Assembly: GCA_003963305.1 (NCBI GenBank)
Contig: RXJR01000021.1
Location: forward strand, 102,001 to 166,000
DNA length: 64,000 nt
From: Candidatus Melainabacteria bacterium
GTDB lineage: Bacteria > Cyanobacteriota > Vampirovibrionia > Obscuribacterales > Obscuribacteraceae
Direction of reading: 5' to 3'
Notes under the pieces: model-generated
What the model was told of the DNA's origin: nothing
The model's input: the letters and a program-made list of their open reading frames with translations, nothing else
Database searches by the model: none
Shown: piece by piece, positions 7,794 through 16,684 of the stretch
Layout: the number at the start of each line of letters is the position of its first letter
How positions within the stretch are numbered: the first letter of the stretch is position 1
Made by a program: the position numbers and the translations under genes

Positions 7794-8906
7794 TCAAACT
7801 TCGGCTGTAGAAGCCATAGAGCGTGCGAGTCCGATCGCTCGCGTCTGAACGCTCAATTTTGGACCAGGCCAGCGAACAATGAACATGCTTGCATCATCTT
7901 CATAAGGAATCAATGGGTTCGTGAGCTGAGAATTGATCTCGAGCGGCGAACTGCCGTTCATCGCGGCTTTCTTTAGCAACTCGTCGAGCCCGCTTTTCCA
8001 CATTCTGTTCTCATAGATTCCATCAGTCATCATTATGGCGGTATCACCCGGATGCAGTTGAAGTTTGCTGTTTAGCGTACCAAGCTCTCCATATCTAAAA
8101 TACCGACCGCCCATCAACGGCGCACCACTTTCCAGTTCGACGACTGTTCCATCAGGATGCAGAACATAGGCTTCGCTGCCAGCCCCAGCATGTTCAAGCA
8201 AGCCTGTTTTGGGATCTAACATGAGATGACTGACCGAAAAGGTCTTCTCGTATGGATAGACAGTCTCGTCAATCACAGCCAGCCCATCGCTGGCCATCTC
8301 GTTAGAGGGGACTGCCAGCTTTTCCGTCAGATGGTTTGCCTCCAGCGCAGCGTGGGTTTTGACTGATTGAAAGGCTGCCGGCAATCCATGATTTTCAACG
8401 TCGCCCAGGATGTAATGAATCTTTCCATCGGCTCTTACCACCTTCATAAAATCGCCGCTGGGACCGGAAGGCACAACCGCACGTGAGAATGTAATCTGTT
8501 CAACATCACCACCAGTCGGCTCAATTAGTGCGGCTGCACTTTCAAACCGTTGCTGAAGCGCCTTCAAAGCTGCTCCCCCATCGCTCGATGCTGACGCAAC
8601 CGCCACATCTGCCTGAGTTAGTGGATCCAATATCATAAGTTGCTTTGAGGAGGCGATTGAAGGTACCATCTTTGGCGCAGCCGTTGTAGCCAGCCATTCT
8701 TTAACTATCGCATTAGATGCGGCCGCGCTCTCTTCTACCAGCGCACTCCCCCCTCGAGCCAGCTCACCGACTTCTTCTGCAAGAGCAAGATAGTTGGGCA
8801 TAGCCAGATCCTCGTTGTCCGACAGTTTCGTGGAAAGACTCTCCAGAATACTGCCAGCCAAGAGTGGCTGACTTGTGGCAATCGACATTCGTTTATCGAC
8901 AACCAT
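7794..8906 (-). CDS. SpoIIE/RsbU-type PP2C protein phosphatase
   Basis: 370 residues. From about 125 on the sequence matches the SpoIIE/PP2C fold: metal-binding SGDFMKV, then GDVENHGLPAAF, the mid-domain SVSHLMLDPKTGLLEHAGAG, LHPGDTAIMMTDGIYE, and the last metal aspartates in EDDASMFIV. Known relatives dephosphorylate serine/threonine on anti-sigma-antagonists in partner-switching cascades. The N-terminal 120 residues are helical and carry no recognised sensor. The ATG at 8906 has AGGGGG 8 nt upstream. No anti-sigma or antagonist gene lies next to it, so its target is unknown. A predicted pseudokinase occurs about 6 kb away, without evidence of a link. Confidence 0.82.
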   Translation of the reverse strand: MVVDKRMSIATSQPLLAGSILESLSTKLSDNEDLAMPNYLALAEEVGELARGGSALVEESAAASNAIVKEWLATTAAPKMVPSIASSKQLMILDPLTQADVAVASASSDGGAALKALQQRFESAAALIEPTGGDVEQITFSRAVVPSGPSGDFMKVVRADGKIHYILGDVENHGLPAAFQSVKTHAALEANHLTEKLAVPSNEMASDGLAVIDETVYPYEKTFSVSHLMLDPKTGLLEHAGAGSEAYVLHPDGTVVELESGAPLMGGRYFRYGELGTLNSKLQLHPGDTAIMMTDGIYENRMWKSGLDELLKKAAMNGSSPLEINSQLTNPLIPYEDDASMFIVRWPGPKLSVQTRAIGLARSMASTAEV

Positions 8907-9026
8907 ATTTGGTACCCCCTAGAGAATTGGCGGCGCGATCAACACACTGCTCGGCACCACATATGATACCAGCTCAAAAATACAGGGAAATAGGTGCGAC
9001 ACCAGCCCGGGTAGTCAAGCGCCACC

Positions 9027-9048
9027 CCCCGGCGGGGGCACGCCGGGG
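9027..9048 (+). other. GC-rich perfect hairpin in a divergent leader
   Basis: CCCCGGCG (9027-9034) and CGCCGGGG (9041-9048) form an 8-bp all-GC stem around GGGGCA. It lies between the divergent phosphatase and HD-protein genes, 65 nt before the latter's ATG. There is no U-tract, so it is not a standard terminator; it may be leader structure or a protein site. Confidence 0.4.
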
Positions 9049-9112
9049 TTGAGAATCGGGCGGCACGGGTACAAAGGAACAGAACCTCAGGTAACCCCAA
9101 AAGCGCAGTTCC

Positions 9113-12100
9113 ATGTCAAAGAACCTCTCCAATCCAGAGCAAAGCGGGCTGCAAATTCCGAGTAATGCGTCGGCTGACGCTCAGGCTACTCACGAAAGTT
9201 TCGTTCGTGAATTCGTTAACTCAGCTGTCTATTCTGCGCTCGAGCAGCCGGCCCTGGGCGTTTCACAATTCATAGGCAAAAACGCTACCAACAGTGTCAG
9301 CGGCTTTTTCAAAGAATTCGGTGTTGAGGCGCCTAAAGCAGACTCTTCGGTGAGCGGTTGGACTGCAAACACACTGGGTGGCGCTGTCGGGATGCTTTTG
9401 CCATTCGCCCTGACAAAAGGGGCGTTAAAGAAAGCTGGCGCTTTCGGTGAAGCAGCCGAGTCAGGATTGCTCTCGAATCGCTCCGCCCTTGGACTTTCCC
9501 TGAAAGAATCCGCCTACACGGGTTTCGCCTACGGCGCCATCCTCACGCCAAGTGGCGAGACAGACAGCACCGCCACGCTCCTGAAAGACCGTTTGGTAGG
9601 CGGCATCGGCAGCGCCGCCACATTCACGACGCTGACAGCAGGAAGCATAGGGCTGGGTCGCCTCGCCGAGACAAGCGCAGCCGGAAGATTGGGACTATCT
9701 GGCGCACTGAGAAATCCCATCATGTCAGGCGCACTTTCGGGACTGCCTGCCGGTCTGTTCAGCAGCGAATATGATTCACTGGCGCACAAGGGAACCTTCG
9801 CAAGCGCCTCGGAAGTCGGACAGTCTATGGCGGGTATGGCGCTGGTCGGTGGAGTGTTCGGAGCCAAAGCTCAACTAGAACCTCACATTACCAATGGCAA
9901 AACATACATTGCCGACACGTTGCGCAGTAAATTCAGCGTCAATTTGCAACCATATGAGGCTTCAAATCAATATGCTCTCGGCACCGGCCGCGATATCAAT
10001 GAACCAATCCCGATAGTCCATAACGAAAGCAGCGCCAGGGCAACGAGCGTCGGGGAAACCAGCAACAAGCCTCCTCCAGTCGAACTTCTGCCGGAGGAAC
10101 AGACTTTACTTTCGCAAATCGGTAACGTCAAAACAGCGACCGACTGGAATCAGCTGGCTTATCATGTTTCCGAAAATGTTCGCCTTGAAACAAGCAGCTG
10201 GTTCGACCACCAGATGGAACGCCAGGCCGCAGCTTTGCCTGAGGGCGAGTTGCAAACGGTCTGGTCAGGCATGCTCAGAAATGATCACACTCAGGCGTAC
10301 AGAATCGCTAAAGAGCTAGGTCCGCAAAGGGCGCAAGAACTCTGGCAAAGCCAGCTCGAATCAGTGCAGAGATCATCTGACCCAGAGGTCGCCAGCGGTC
10401 TGTCGAGACTAATGGTCGCGCTAGAACCTTCACAGCAACTTCCGGCTCTGAAAGGGCTCTTGAATCTCGCCGAACCACCCACAAACGTCGATTTCACACC
10501 ATCCACGCTGGCTCCGGAGAATCAGCTGCCTGCAGCCAAGATGCTGCTCGAAAAGGGCATCGTTCCAAGTATTGAACGCTCCAACGTCAGTACGACAGAA
10601 TTATCGAACTGGATTTTCGACCAGCCACCAGGCTCAACGCGCGAACAATTGCTGTCGCAAATAGGTCGCAGAATAGCGGGATACTCCAGCTCGAAACCTG
10701 CAGAGCTGAACGAAATTTTCAAAGTTGCCGAAGAGAAAGCACAACCCACTGAAGCTGAATACGACGCCTTGAGAAATATGCTTCTCGGCGCAGACCATCG
10801 ACATCAATCAGCCGAGAGTCCTGAAATTCGACGTGCTGCGCTGCAAGATCTCGACCCCAAGTTTGTCGGACGACTACTTTTCCATGAGCACAATTGGGAT
10901 GCTAGCGACCGCATAGCGCAAACGCATCCCGACTTGATCGAAGCTTTAGCCGTAAATAGCCGCCTCGATGGAAAAATTCCCCGGAACGACTATCTCGCCT
11001 CTCTGTTAACGGCGGAGCCACCTTTGACTGCGGCACGCTTAGCCGACTCACTCAGCGAGCTGGCTCAAAGCGGCATGGAAAGAGGATATATCTTCCCTCT
11101 CAGCGAGGGAGATTTAAGGGCCCTAGCTGAACATGCCGTCAAAGTGCCACCAAAAGAGGTGGCACCGCTTCTGGAAAAATTGAGAGACGACGCGCTGCAA
11201 GCATTCGGAATGGACCAGAGCGGCGAACATAAGATATCGACGGCACGCCTCCTTTCAGATATGACCCTGGCGCGAGAATTCGGCAAGAACTCACCGGAAG
11301 TTTTTGAAAGGGAATTTTCCGCCCCCATCGAAGAGGCGATGTCTGATCCGAATCTTTCATACGACCGAAGACTGGAAGCTGCGCGCGCCCTTGGCGAATT
11401 ACAACGAGCCGGATTTGAAGCAGCACAAAGCATTCATATGCCGGATCTGCGCATGGGCAAACTAGCCGAGCTGACACCGACAGAACAAACTGCTTTGAGA
11501 ACACAAACGGAAAAAGCTCTGCTAGATCGAGCCACAATGGAGAGCTTGCTCGGCAACGGAACATTGGGACGCCTGATGCCTTCAGTGTTCGGCTTCTCGA
11601 GCGAGGGCGGCATCGTAGGTCGTGCGCAGCATCAGGTTCACGACAATACCGTCGATGTGCACTTGCTGGATGTGCTCGAAAAAGCCGGCAAAGATCCCAG
11701 ATTCCAAAAACTCTTGCCGCAGGATCAAGTCAACACACTGTGGGCATCTTTCTTGCACGATGTAGCGAAGCGCGAAAACATGGTTGATCTAGATCATGGC
11801 TGGACATCCACCAGCACAGCATGGGGCGTGTTGAGAACGCTCGGCTATCCAGAAAGCCAGATTCAGCGCATTACGGACATCATGGGTCGGGACTTCGATT
11901 TAAGTTACGATCCAGACAACTTGAATTCGAAACGATTTGAAAATACTGACGTCCTTGACGATGTTGCCGCATCATACAGATTGCCAGGCGCACTGGATAT
12001 GGTATCAATCCTGAACGCTTCAGACATTCAATCCGTCAAAGCGGACGGAAGCTGGTACACCCCTGAAGTCATCACAGAGCTGGAAAAGATCAGGGGCATG

Positions 12101-12973
12101 GCGCAAGAACGCGTCGACCACTTAAATCGCAATTCGTTACCGGTAATGACCAGTGAACTACCGAGAGGGTTCGGAGCTCATGAGCTATCCGATTACAACG
12201 TCATGGTGCATTCATCGCCGGATTTGACCGGACAATTGCTGCGACATCTCTCCACTGTAGAGTCTCCTCAATTCTCTATGTCTGTCTCCCTGCATACGCC
12301 TGAGCACCGAAACGTCTATACGGACATGCGCACCGTTGATTCACCTGCATTGCAGATAGTGGCAGTAGTCGAAGGTCCGTTCGAGCACATCGCACAAGCG
12401 CACCGTGGCAATCTTTCAACCGGCAAGTCTGTTGGCTGGGACGGTCATGTCGAGCTCGTGCGCCGATGGGCGTCTGATTTCCGGGCAGAAAGACTGGCTG
12501 ACGAAGCTGAGTCGAAACTGGCAGCTCTGAACATTCCACCAGATCCCTCCATTGCCCCGGAAAACCACCCTCGCTTAGCTCAACTGCGGCGCATCCTTTC
12601 GCAGTTCAATAACTTAGATGACCTGACGAAAGCGGCTGGCAGAAACAACGAATATGTCAAAGCAGCTAACGAAATAAATCGCATACTGACCACCGAGCGA
12701 GATGGCACCCCGCTTGCAACCCATAATGAAATCAAGATCAACAACCCAATCGTGTCGAGTATAGGTCTGCTGCGGAAACCAAACCAGACCATCTACTTCG
12801 AAGGCGTATCAGATGCCGATCTGTTTGATCTCTGGCAGGGACATATTCCTGACTACGTTCGTAACGGAAATGCCGGGAATGCACCTCCAGGCTCACTCGT
12901 GGTCAATCAAGACGTGGTCAAATCAGCTAAGGACAATAATCTGCCACTGGTAGTTTTGAATCCGCGAAACTAG
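9113..12973 (+). CDS. Large glycine-rich/HD-domain protein (1286 aa)
   Basis: Three parts are visible. Residues about 20-260: a glycine/alanine-rich, partly hydrophobic module (GGAVGMLLPFALTKGALKKAG, MSGALSGLPAGLFSSEYDSL) closely matching the N-terminus of the 56.1 kb protein. About 330-830: long helical, charged region. About 840-930: an HD-type metal-dependent phosphohydrolase domain, with VHDNTVDVH, the HD pair FLHDVAKRE (H882, D883), H895 in LDHGW, and a downstream LSYDPD aspartate. The last 280 residues are unrecognised. HD domains commonly hydrolyse phosphate esters or cyclic nucleotides; the substrate is unknown. No signal peptide and no clear SD. The architecture would suit a secreted or polymorphic effector, but that is inference. 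Confidence 0.72.
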   Translation: MSKNLSNPEQSGLQIPSNASADAQATHESFVREFVNSAVYSALEQPALGVSQFIGKNATNSVSGFFKEFGVEAPKADSSVSGWTANTLGGAVGMLLPFALTKGALKKAGAFGEAAESGLLSNRSALGLSLKESAYTGFAYGAILTPSGETDSTATLLKDRLVGGIGSAATFTTLTAGSIGLGRLAETSAAGRLGLSGALRNPIMSGALSGLPAGLFSSEYDSLAHKGTFASASEVGQSMAGMALVGGVFGAKAQLEPHITNGKTYIADTLRSKFSVNLQPYEASNQYALGTGRDINEPIPIVHNESSARATSVGETSNKPPPVELLPEEQTLLSQIGNVKTATDWNQLAYHVSENVRLETSSWFDHQMERQAAALPEGELQTVWSGMLRNDHTQAYRIAKELGPQRAQELWQSQLESVQRSSDPEVASGLSRLMVALEPSQQLPALKGLLNLAEPPTNVDFTPSTLAPENQLPAAKMLLEKGIVPSIERSNVSTTELSNWIFDQPPGSTREQLLSQIGRRIAGYSSSKPAELNEIFKVAEEKAQPTEAEYDALRNMLLGADHRHQSAESPEIRRAALQDLDPKFVGRLLFHEHNWDASDRIAQTHPDLIEALAVNSRLDGKIPRNDYLASLLTAEPPLTAARLADSLSELAQSGMERGYIFPLSEGDLRALAEHAVKVPPKEVAPLLEKLRDDALQAFGMDQSGEHKISTARLLSDMTLAREFGKNSPEVFEREFSAPIEEAMSDPNLSYDRRLEAARALGELQRAGFEAAQSIHMPDLRMGKLAELTPTEQTALRTQTEKALLDRATMESLLGNGTLGRLMPSVFGFSSEGGIVGRAQHQVHDNTVDVHLLDVLEKAGKDPRFQKLLPQDQVNTLWASFLHDVAKRENMVDLDHGWTSTSTAWGVLRTLGYPESQIQRITDIMGRDFDLSYDPDNLNSKRFENTDVLDDVAASYRLPGALDMVSILNASDIQSVKADGSWYTPEVITELEKIRGMAQERVDHLNRNSLPVMTSELPRGFGAHELSDYNVMVHSSPDLTGQLLRHLSTVESPQFSMSVSLHTPEHRNVYTDMRTVDSPALQIVAVVEGPFEHIAQAHRGNLSTGKSVGWDGHVELVRRWASDFRAERLADEAESKLAALNIPPDPSIAPENHPRLAQLRRILSQFNNLDDLTKAAGRNNEYVKAANEINRILTTERDGTPLATHNEIKINNPIVSSIGLLRKPNQTIYFEGVSDADLFDLWQGHIPDYVRNGNAGNAPPGSLVVNQDVVKSAKDNNLPLVVLNPRN

Positions 12974-13026
12974 ATGCCAGTGATTTATAATTGTGGCGCT
13001 CTTCGACGTCAACCTGGCACAAAATT

Positions 13027-13689
13027 ATGATCAACACCAGCGACAGAATCCTCCAAGAGAAGCTGCAGAACGCAGCTTCCGATATGGTCCGCTACGGAAG
13101 AGCTTTTTACGGCAAGGGCTGGAATCTCGCCACAAGCAGCAACTACAGTGCTGTCGTAAGCAGAGAACCGCTGCGCGTTTTGATGACCGCAAGCGGGAAG
13201 CACAAGGGCGAACTAACGGTCGATGACTTTGTTCTGGTCGACCAGCAACTGAGCGTGATCGAACCGGACGGAAAGCCCTCGTCGACTGCGATGAAACCTT
13301 CAGCAGAGGCTGCTCTGCACCTCGCCATTGCAAAGCACGAAGGAGTCGGTGCAGTTCTGCACACCCACTCTGTCTGGGGCACTGTACTGTCAAACCGCTT
13401 CGCTGCCGACAATGCTGTTACACTGAGCGGCTACGAAATGTTGAAGGCACTAGCGGGGGTAAAGACTCACGAGACGACAATTCGCATACCCATTTTGGAA
13501 AATTCACAAGACATGGACGAAGTGGCTAAAATCGTCAGCAGACGCATAAACAGCGAAGAATTGAAACATGGATTTTTGCTTCGCGGGCATGGTTTATACA
13601 CCTGGGCGGAGAGTTTAGCAGCTGCGCGAAACCAGGTGGAAGCGCTAGAGTTTCTGTTTGAAGTGGTTGGCCGAAGCGGAGATTTGTAA
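13027..13689 (+). CDS. mtnB: Methylthioribulose-1-phosphate dehydratase
   Basis: Class II aldolase/adducin-fold, zinc-dependent enzyme that dehydrates methylthioribulose-1-phosphate in the methionine salvage (MTA) pathway. 220 residues, usual for MtnB. Visible family features are GWNLATSSNYSAV near the start, KPSAEAALHLAI, the metal histidines in AVLHTHSVWGT (HTH) and the later GFLLRGHGLYTW histidine. The ATG at 13027 is chosen because MINTSDRI leads directly into the fold; an in-frame start 36 nt upstream adds unrelated residues. The stop codon shares one base with the mtnD ATG (TAATG), so translation is coupled. First gene of a mtnB-mtnD-mtnC operon. Confidence 0.92.
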   Translation: MINTSDRILQEKLQNAASDMVRYGRAFYGKGWNLATSSNYSAVVSREPLRVLMTASGKHKGELTVDDFVLVDQQLSVIEPDGKPSSTAMKPSAEAALHLAIAKHEGVGAVLHTHSVWGTVLSNRFAADNAVTLSGYEMLKALAGVKTHETTIRIPILENSQDMDEVAKIVSRRINSEELKHGFLLRGHGLYTWAESLAAARNQVEALEFLFEVVGRSGDL

Positions 13690-14270
13690 TGGCAGTTCTC
13701 ACAGTACCAGATCTAAACCTGCGCATAGAAGAACCTGCCGAAATCGCATCTTTCCTGGGAAAGCATGGACTCTGGTATGAACGTTGGGACCTCTCGAAAC
13801 TTCCGCCTCTCGATGCATCACAGGAAGCGATCCTCGCATGCTACAAGGATGAAATAACTCGCCTGAACGAGCGGGGAGGCTACGTCACAGCCGATGTCAT
13901 CAACGTCAATCCTTCCACACCGGGACTGGATGCGATGCTGCTGAAGTTTGCTCCGGAGCACACGCACAGCGAAGACGAAGTTCGATTTGTCGTACACGGG
14001 CGAGGCATCTTCCATATTAATCCAGAGAACGGCCCTGTTTTTGCAATCGAGATGGCATCAGGAGATTTGATCAACGTGCCGGCCGGCACTCGCCACTGGT
14101 TCAATCTATGCGACGAAAAGATGATCGTCACTATTCGCCTCTTTCAGGACACAACAGGTTGGTCGCCACACTACGTTGATGACTCAAAGCATCTCAACTA
14201 TCAGCCGCTCTGTCTGGGTCCAAAACCACTCTTATCTCGAGTGAATGTTGAAACAGGAATTGATAGATGA
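13689..14270 (+). CDS. mtnD: Acireductone dioxygenase
   Basis: Cupin-fold dioxygenase that cleaves acireductone in methionine salvage; with Fe2+ it gives formate and the methionine precursor KMTB, with Ni2+ it gives CO. 193 residues. The metal ligands are readable: H91 and H93 in PEHTHSEDEVRF, E97, and H136 in GTRHWF. The strand ends typical of ARD (GRGIFHI, GDLINVPAG) are present. The ATG overlaps the mtnB stop by 1 nt, and the TGA stop overlaps the mtnC start (ATGA), so the three enzymes are translationally coupled. mtnA, mtnK/mtnN and the last transaminase are not in this window. Confidence 0.95.
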   Translation: MAVLTVPDLNLRIEEPAEIASFLGKHGLWYERWDLSKLPPLDASQEAILACYKDEITRLNERGGYVTADVINVNPSTPGLDAMLLKFAPEHTHSEDEVRFVVHGRGIFHINPENGPVFAIEMASGDLINVPAGTRHWFNLCDEKMIVTIRLFQDTTGWSPHYVDDSKHLNYQPLCLGPKPLLSRVNVETGIDR

Positions 14271-15112
14271 GCACCAGTAAAAACGAGCAAGTGGACACAT
14301 CACCGCTAGTACTGTCTAGAGCCCATTGCATTCTTCTGGACATTGAAGGCACCACATCTTCAATCAGTTTCGTTTACGATCAACTCTTTCCATTTGCAAG
14401 GAGAGAATTGCGTCCCTATCTGGATACGCACTGGTATTCCGATGATGTTCAAAAAGCAGTCACCTACCTTGCCGCAGACGCCGGTTACAAGACTGCAGAA
14501 GACTGGTTCAAATCAGCAAAACCTCTGGTCAGCGATCCCGATAGCGTCGGCGATCCAGACCGCGAAACTGACAAGCTGATTGCCAGAGCGCATCAAGAAT
14601 TAGTGATCGCCGAAGTGGAACGTTTGATGGATGCAGATATCAAATCGACAGGATTGAAAGAGTTACAGGGTCTCATCTGGGCAGTGGGATACGAAAACAA
14701 TCAACTCTCCTCGCATGTTTTTGATGATGTTAAGCCGGCTTTCGAAGACTGGAAAAATTCTGGCATTGACCTGCGGATTTTCTCATCAGGAAGCGTGAAC
14801 GCGCAGAAAGTGTTTTTCCACCATACCAAATGTGGTGCGCTATCAAAATATCTCTCCGGCTACTATGACACCACGACAGGACCCAAGCGTGAAGCGGAAA
14901 GCTATAAATTGATCGCCGCTAATGCAGGGTTCGAACCAGCCGACATGCTATTCCTCAGCGACGTCGTACCCGAGTTGGATGCCGCACATCAAGCGGGACT
15001 GAAAGTTGCACTGGTCGTGCGCCCCGGCAATGCCACGACTGAGTCCGACGTCTACCCTGTCATCAACAGCTTCGACCAAATTTCAATAGTTCAACAAGCG
15101 ACATCGAGCTGA
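14267..15112 (+). CDS. mtnC: Enolase-phosphatase E1 (acireductone synthase)
   Basis: HAD-superfamily enzyme that enolises then dephosphorylates 2,3-diketo-5-methylthiopentyl-1-phosphate to acireductone, the substrate of MtnD. 281 residues with about 22 extra residues before the core. HAD motif I is ILLDIEGTTSSISFVYDQLFPF, matching the E1 family (DIEGTTTPISFV), motif II is FSSGSVNAQK, and motif III/IV is FLSDVVPELDAA. Its last 22 nt overlap, on the opposite strand, the end of the pseudokinase gene. It completes the mtnBDC set: MtnB makes its substrate and MtnD uses its product. Confidence 0.95.
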   Translation: MSTSKNEQVDTSPLVLSRAHCILLDIEGTTSSISFVYDQLFPFARRELRPYLDTHWYSDDVQKAVTYLAADAGYKTAEDWFKSAKPLVSDPDSVGDPDRETDKLIARAHQELVIAEVERLMDADIKSTGLKELQGLIWAVGYENNQLSSHVFDDVKPAFEDWKNSGIDLRIFSSGSVNAQKVFFHHTKCGALSKYLSGYYDTTTGPKREAESYKLIAANAGFEPADMLFLSDVVPELDAAHQAGLKVALVVRPGNATTESDVYPVINSFDQISIVQQATSS

Positions 15113-16329
15113 GACTCAAGCGACCTCAAATCTTTCAACAAATCGCCTGCGCACTGATAGCGCTCCAGCGGTTCAGACGCCAGGCATCGCAACACCAATG
15201 GCTCTAAAATCTTGGCAGCACCACGTAGATGTGGAAACCCGATCACTTTATTACATCTGTTGAACTCTGGCTTAGAGCCAGTCAAGGTCTCGTACATGAT
15301 GTACCCGAGCGAGTAAATGTCTGACCGAAAATCAGGATCTTGTCCATACCGCTCTTCGGGGCTAGCACTGCACCGAAGTGACTCAAAGCTGAACGGCAAC
15401 TGAAGCCGCAAGGCTGAGCAGACCGAGAAATCAATAATCTTAAAGACGAATAAATCTTGCCGAACAGGCGATGCAATAATTTTACTTGCACTCAAGCGTC
15501 CGTGCAAAATGTTTTGAGAATGAGCAAATGCCAGCCCTTCGCAAATTTGAATAAAGAGGCTCGCGGGTTCCATTTGAACACGCCGGCTATTAAGATCAGA
15601 CAAAGTAATGCCGGGAACGAATTGTGTAATTACAAACGGCACACCACTAGATGCAATACCATATTGAAACAGTGGAGCGATAGCGGGATGATTGATGTTC
15701 TCAAAAACTGCTGCCTCTTGTTCAAAGATTCTGCGTGCGAAACGGCTATCAAACAACGACGGGCGAAAGAACTTCAAAGCGACGTCACCGCAGAGCCAGT
15801 CAGCGCTTGCCCGAACAATTAAACTTGACTGTGTGATAGCGACCAACTCTATGCATTTGTATCCGCGTGCAGCAAGGTCCAACTGAAAAACACTCGAAAC
15901 TAAATCCGGGAGGTGTCTCTGCTCGATGCTGAGCTTGTCGAAACTCCTGGCGTTGAGGTCGCCGAAATACTTGGTATTGAGTTCGATATTGGTATTGAAT
16001 TCGATATCAGGCGCAAGTAATTTCTCGGCGTCGTCTGGTAACTGAATGACTGAGTCACCCGGCTCACTTTTCGAGTTACAACAGGGCTCAGTCGAAAGCC
16101 CTGAACGCATTCTGGAAGGTGCCCCGGCAAAGTCTGAAGAGGCAGCATTCGGGCGCACGCCAAAATGCATGTTGTTGTGTTCAGGCTTGTCTTTAACGAC
16201 TACGAATTGCAGTCGTCCAACGCGACCCACAGAAGATTTTGCTGCACTCCGGCGACGGGCGCAATTGCCACAAAGCTCGGCTGGGCTGCAAGCGAGACAA
16301 GCGGTAGCGATAGGTTGAGAATTGGTCAT
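15091..16329 (-). CDS. Probable Ser/Thr pseudokinase with N-terminal Cys cluster
   Basis: 412 residues. The C-terminal 260 have the bacterial Ser/Thr kinase fold: VALKFF (K186), helix-C E204, and the activation-segment and helix-F parts SPEERYGQDPDFRSDIYSLG and MYETLTG. The catalytic loop, however, reads ILHGRLSASKII where active kinases have H-R-D-L-K-P-x-N, so the catalytic Asp is Arg278, the Lys is Ser and the Asn is Lys. The DFG motif reads DFS, and no glycine-rich loop is seen. It is thus predicted to be catalytically dead or unconventional. The N-terminus has C11-x2-C14-x5-C20-x2-C23, a possible small zinc site, then a polar linker. It ends overlapping mtnC. Role unknown; scaffold or sensor is likely. 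Confidence 0.78.
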   Translation of the reverse strand: MTNSQPIATACLACSPAELCGNCARRRSAAKSSVGRVGRLQFVVVKDKPEHNNMHFGVRPNAASSDFAGAPSRMRSGLSTEPCCNSKSEPGDSVIQLPDDAEKLLAPDIEFNTNIELNTKYFGDLNARSFDKLSIEQRHLPDLVSSVFQLDLAARGYKCIELVAITQSSLIVRASADWLCGDVALKFFRPSLFDSRFARRIFEQEAAVFENINHPAIAPLFQYGIASSGVPFVITQFVPGITLSDLNSRRVQMEPASLFIQICEGLAFAHSQNILHGRLSASKIIASPVRQDLFVFKIIDFSVCSALRLQLPFSFESLRCSASPEERYGQDPDFRSDIYSLGYIMYETLTGSKPEFNRCNKVIGFPHLRGAAKILEPLVLRCLASEPLERYQCAGDLLKDLRSLESQLDVAC

Positions 16330-16684
16330 AACGCGTGATTCCAGTGAACGAAAGCTCCATGCAATCGAGAGTATCTGTCGAGGTGGCGGTCTGTTTTCGG
16401 GGGCAATTGAGCCTACGAGTTTTTCGTGTCAAATTCGTGGCACGACTGCCGCGTAAACAAGCCGTCATAAGGATTTAAGATGCACCAAGCTTAAATTTGT
16501 TTCGCAAAAACTTTGACGTTTATGTCGTAGCAATTCTTCGAGCCCGCGCCATTCAGCCGCCCGACAAACATTAGACCCTGCTAACAAGAAAAACGGCTGG
16601 ATAATCAATCAACCCAACCAATTTCAACCACTTGTCAAAATCATTTAATGGGCGCTGTTGCGGCTTTATGGTACTTTTGCGGCT
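16330..16684 (+). other. 355-nt divergent intergenic region
   Basis: Lies between the leftward pseudokinase and the rightward SGNH gene. I see no gene, tRNA, strong hairpin or convincing promoter pair. It includes one short 25-codon frame starting at ATG 16648 that overlaps the candidate starts of the SGNH gene in another frame; no SD supports it. Confidence 0.35.
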
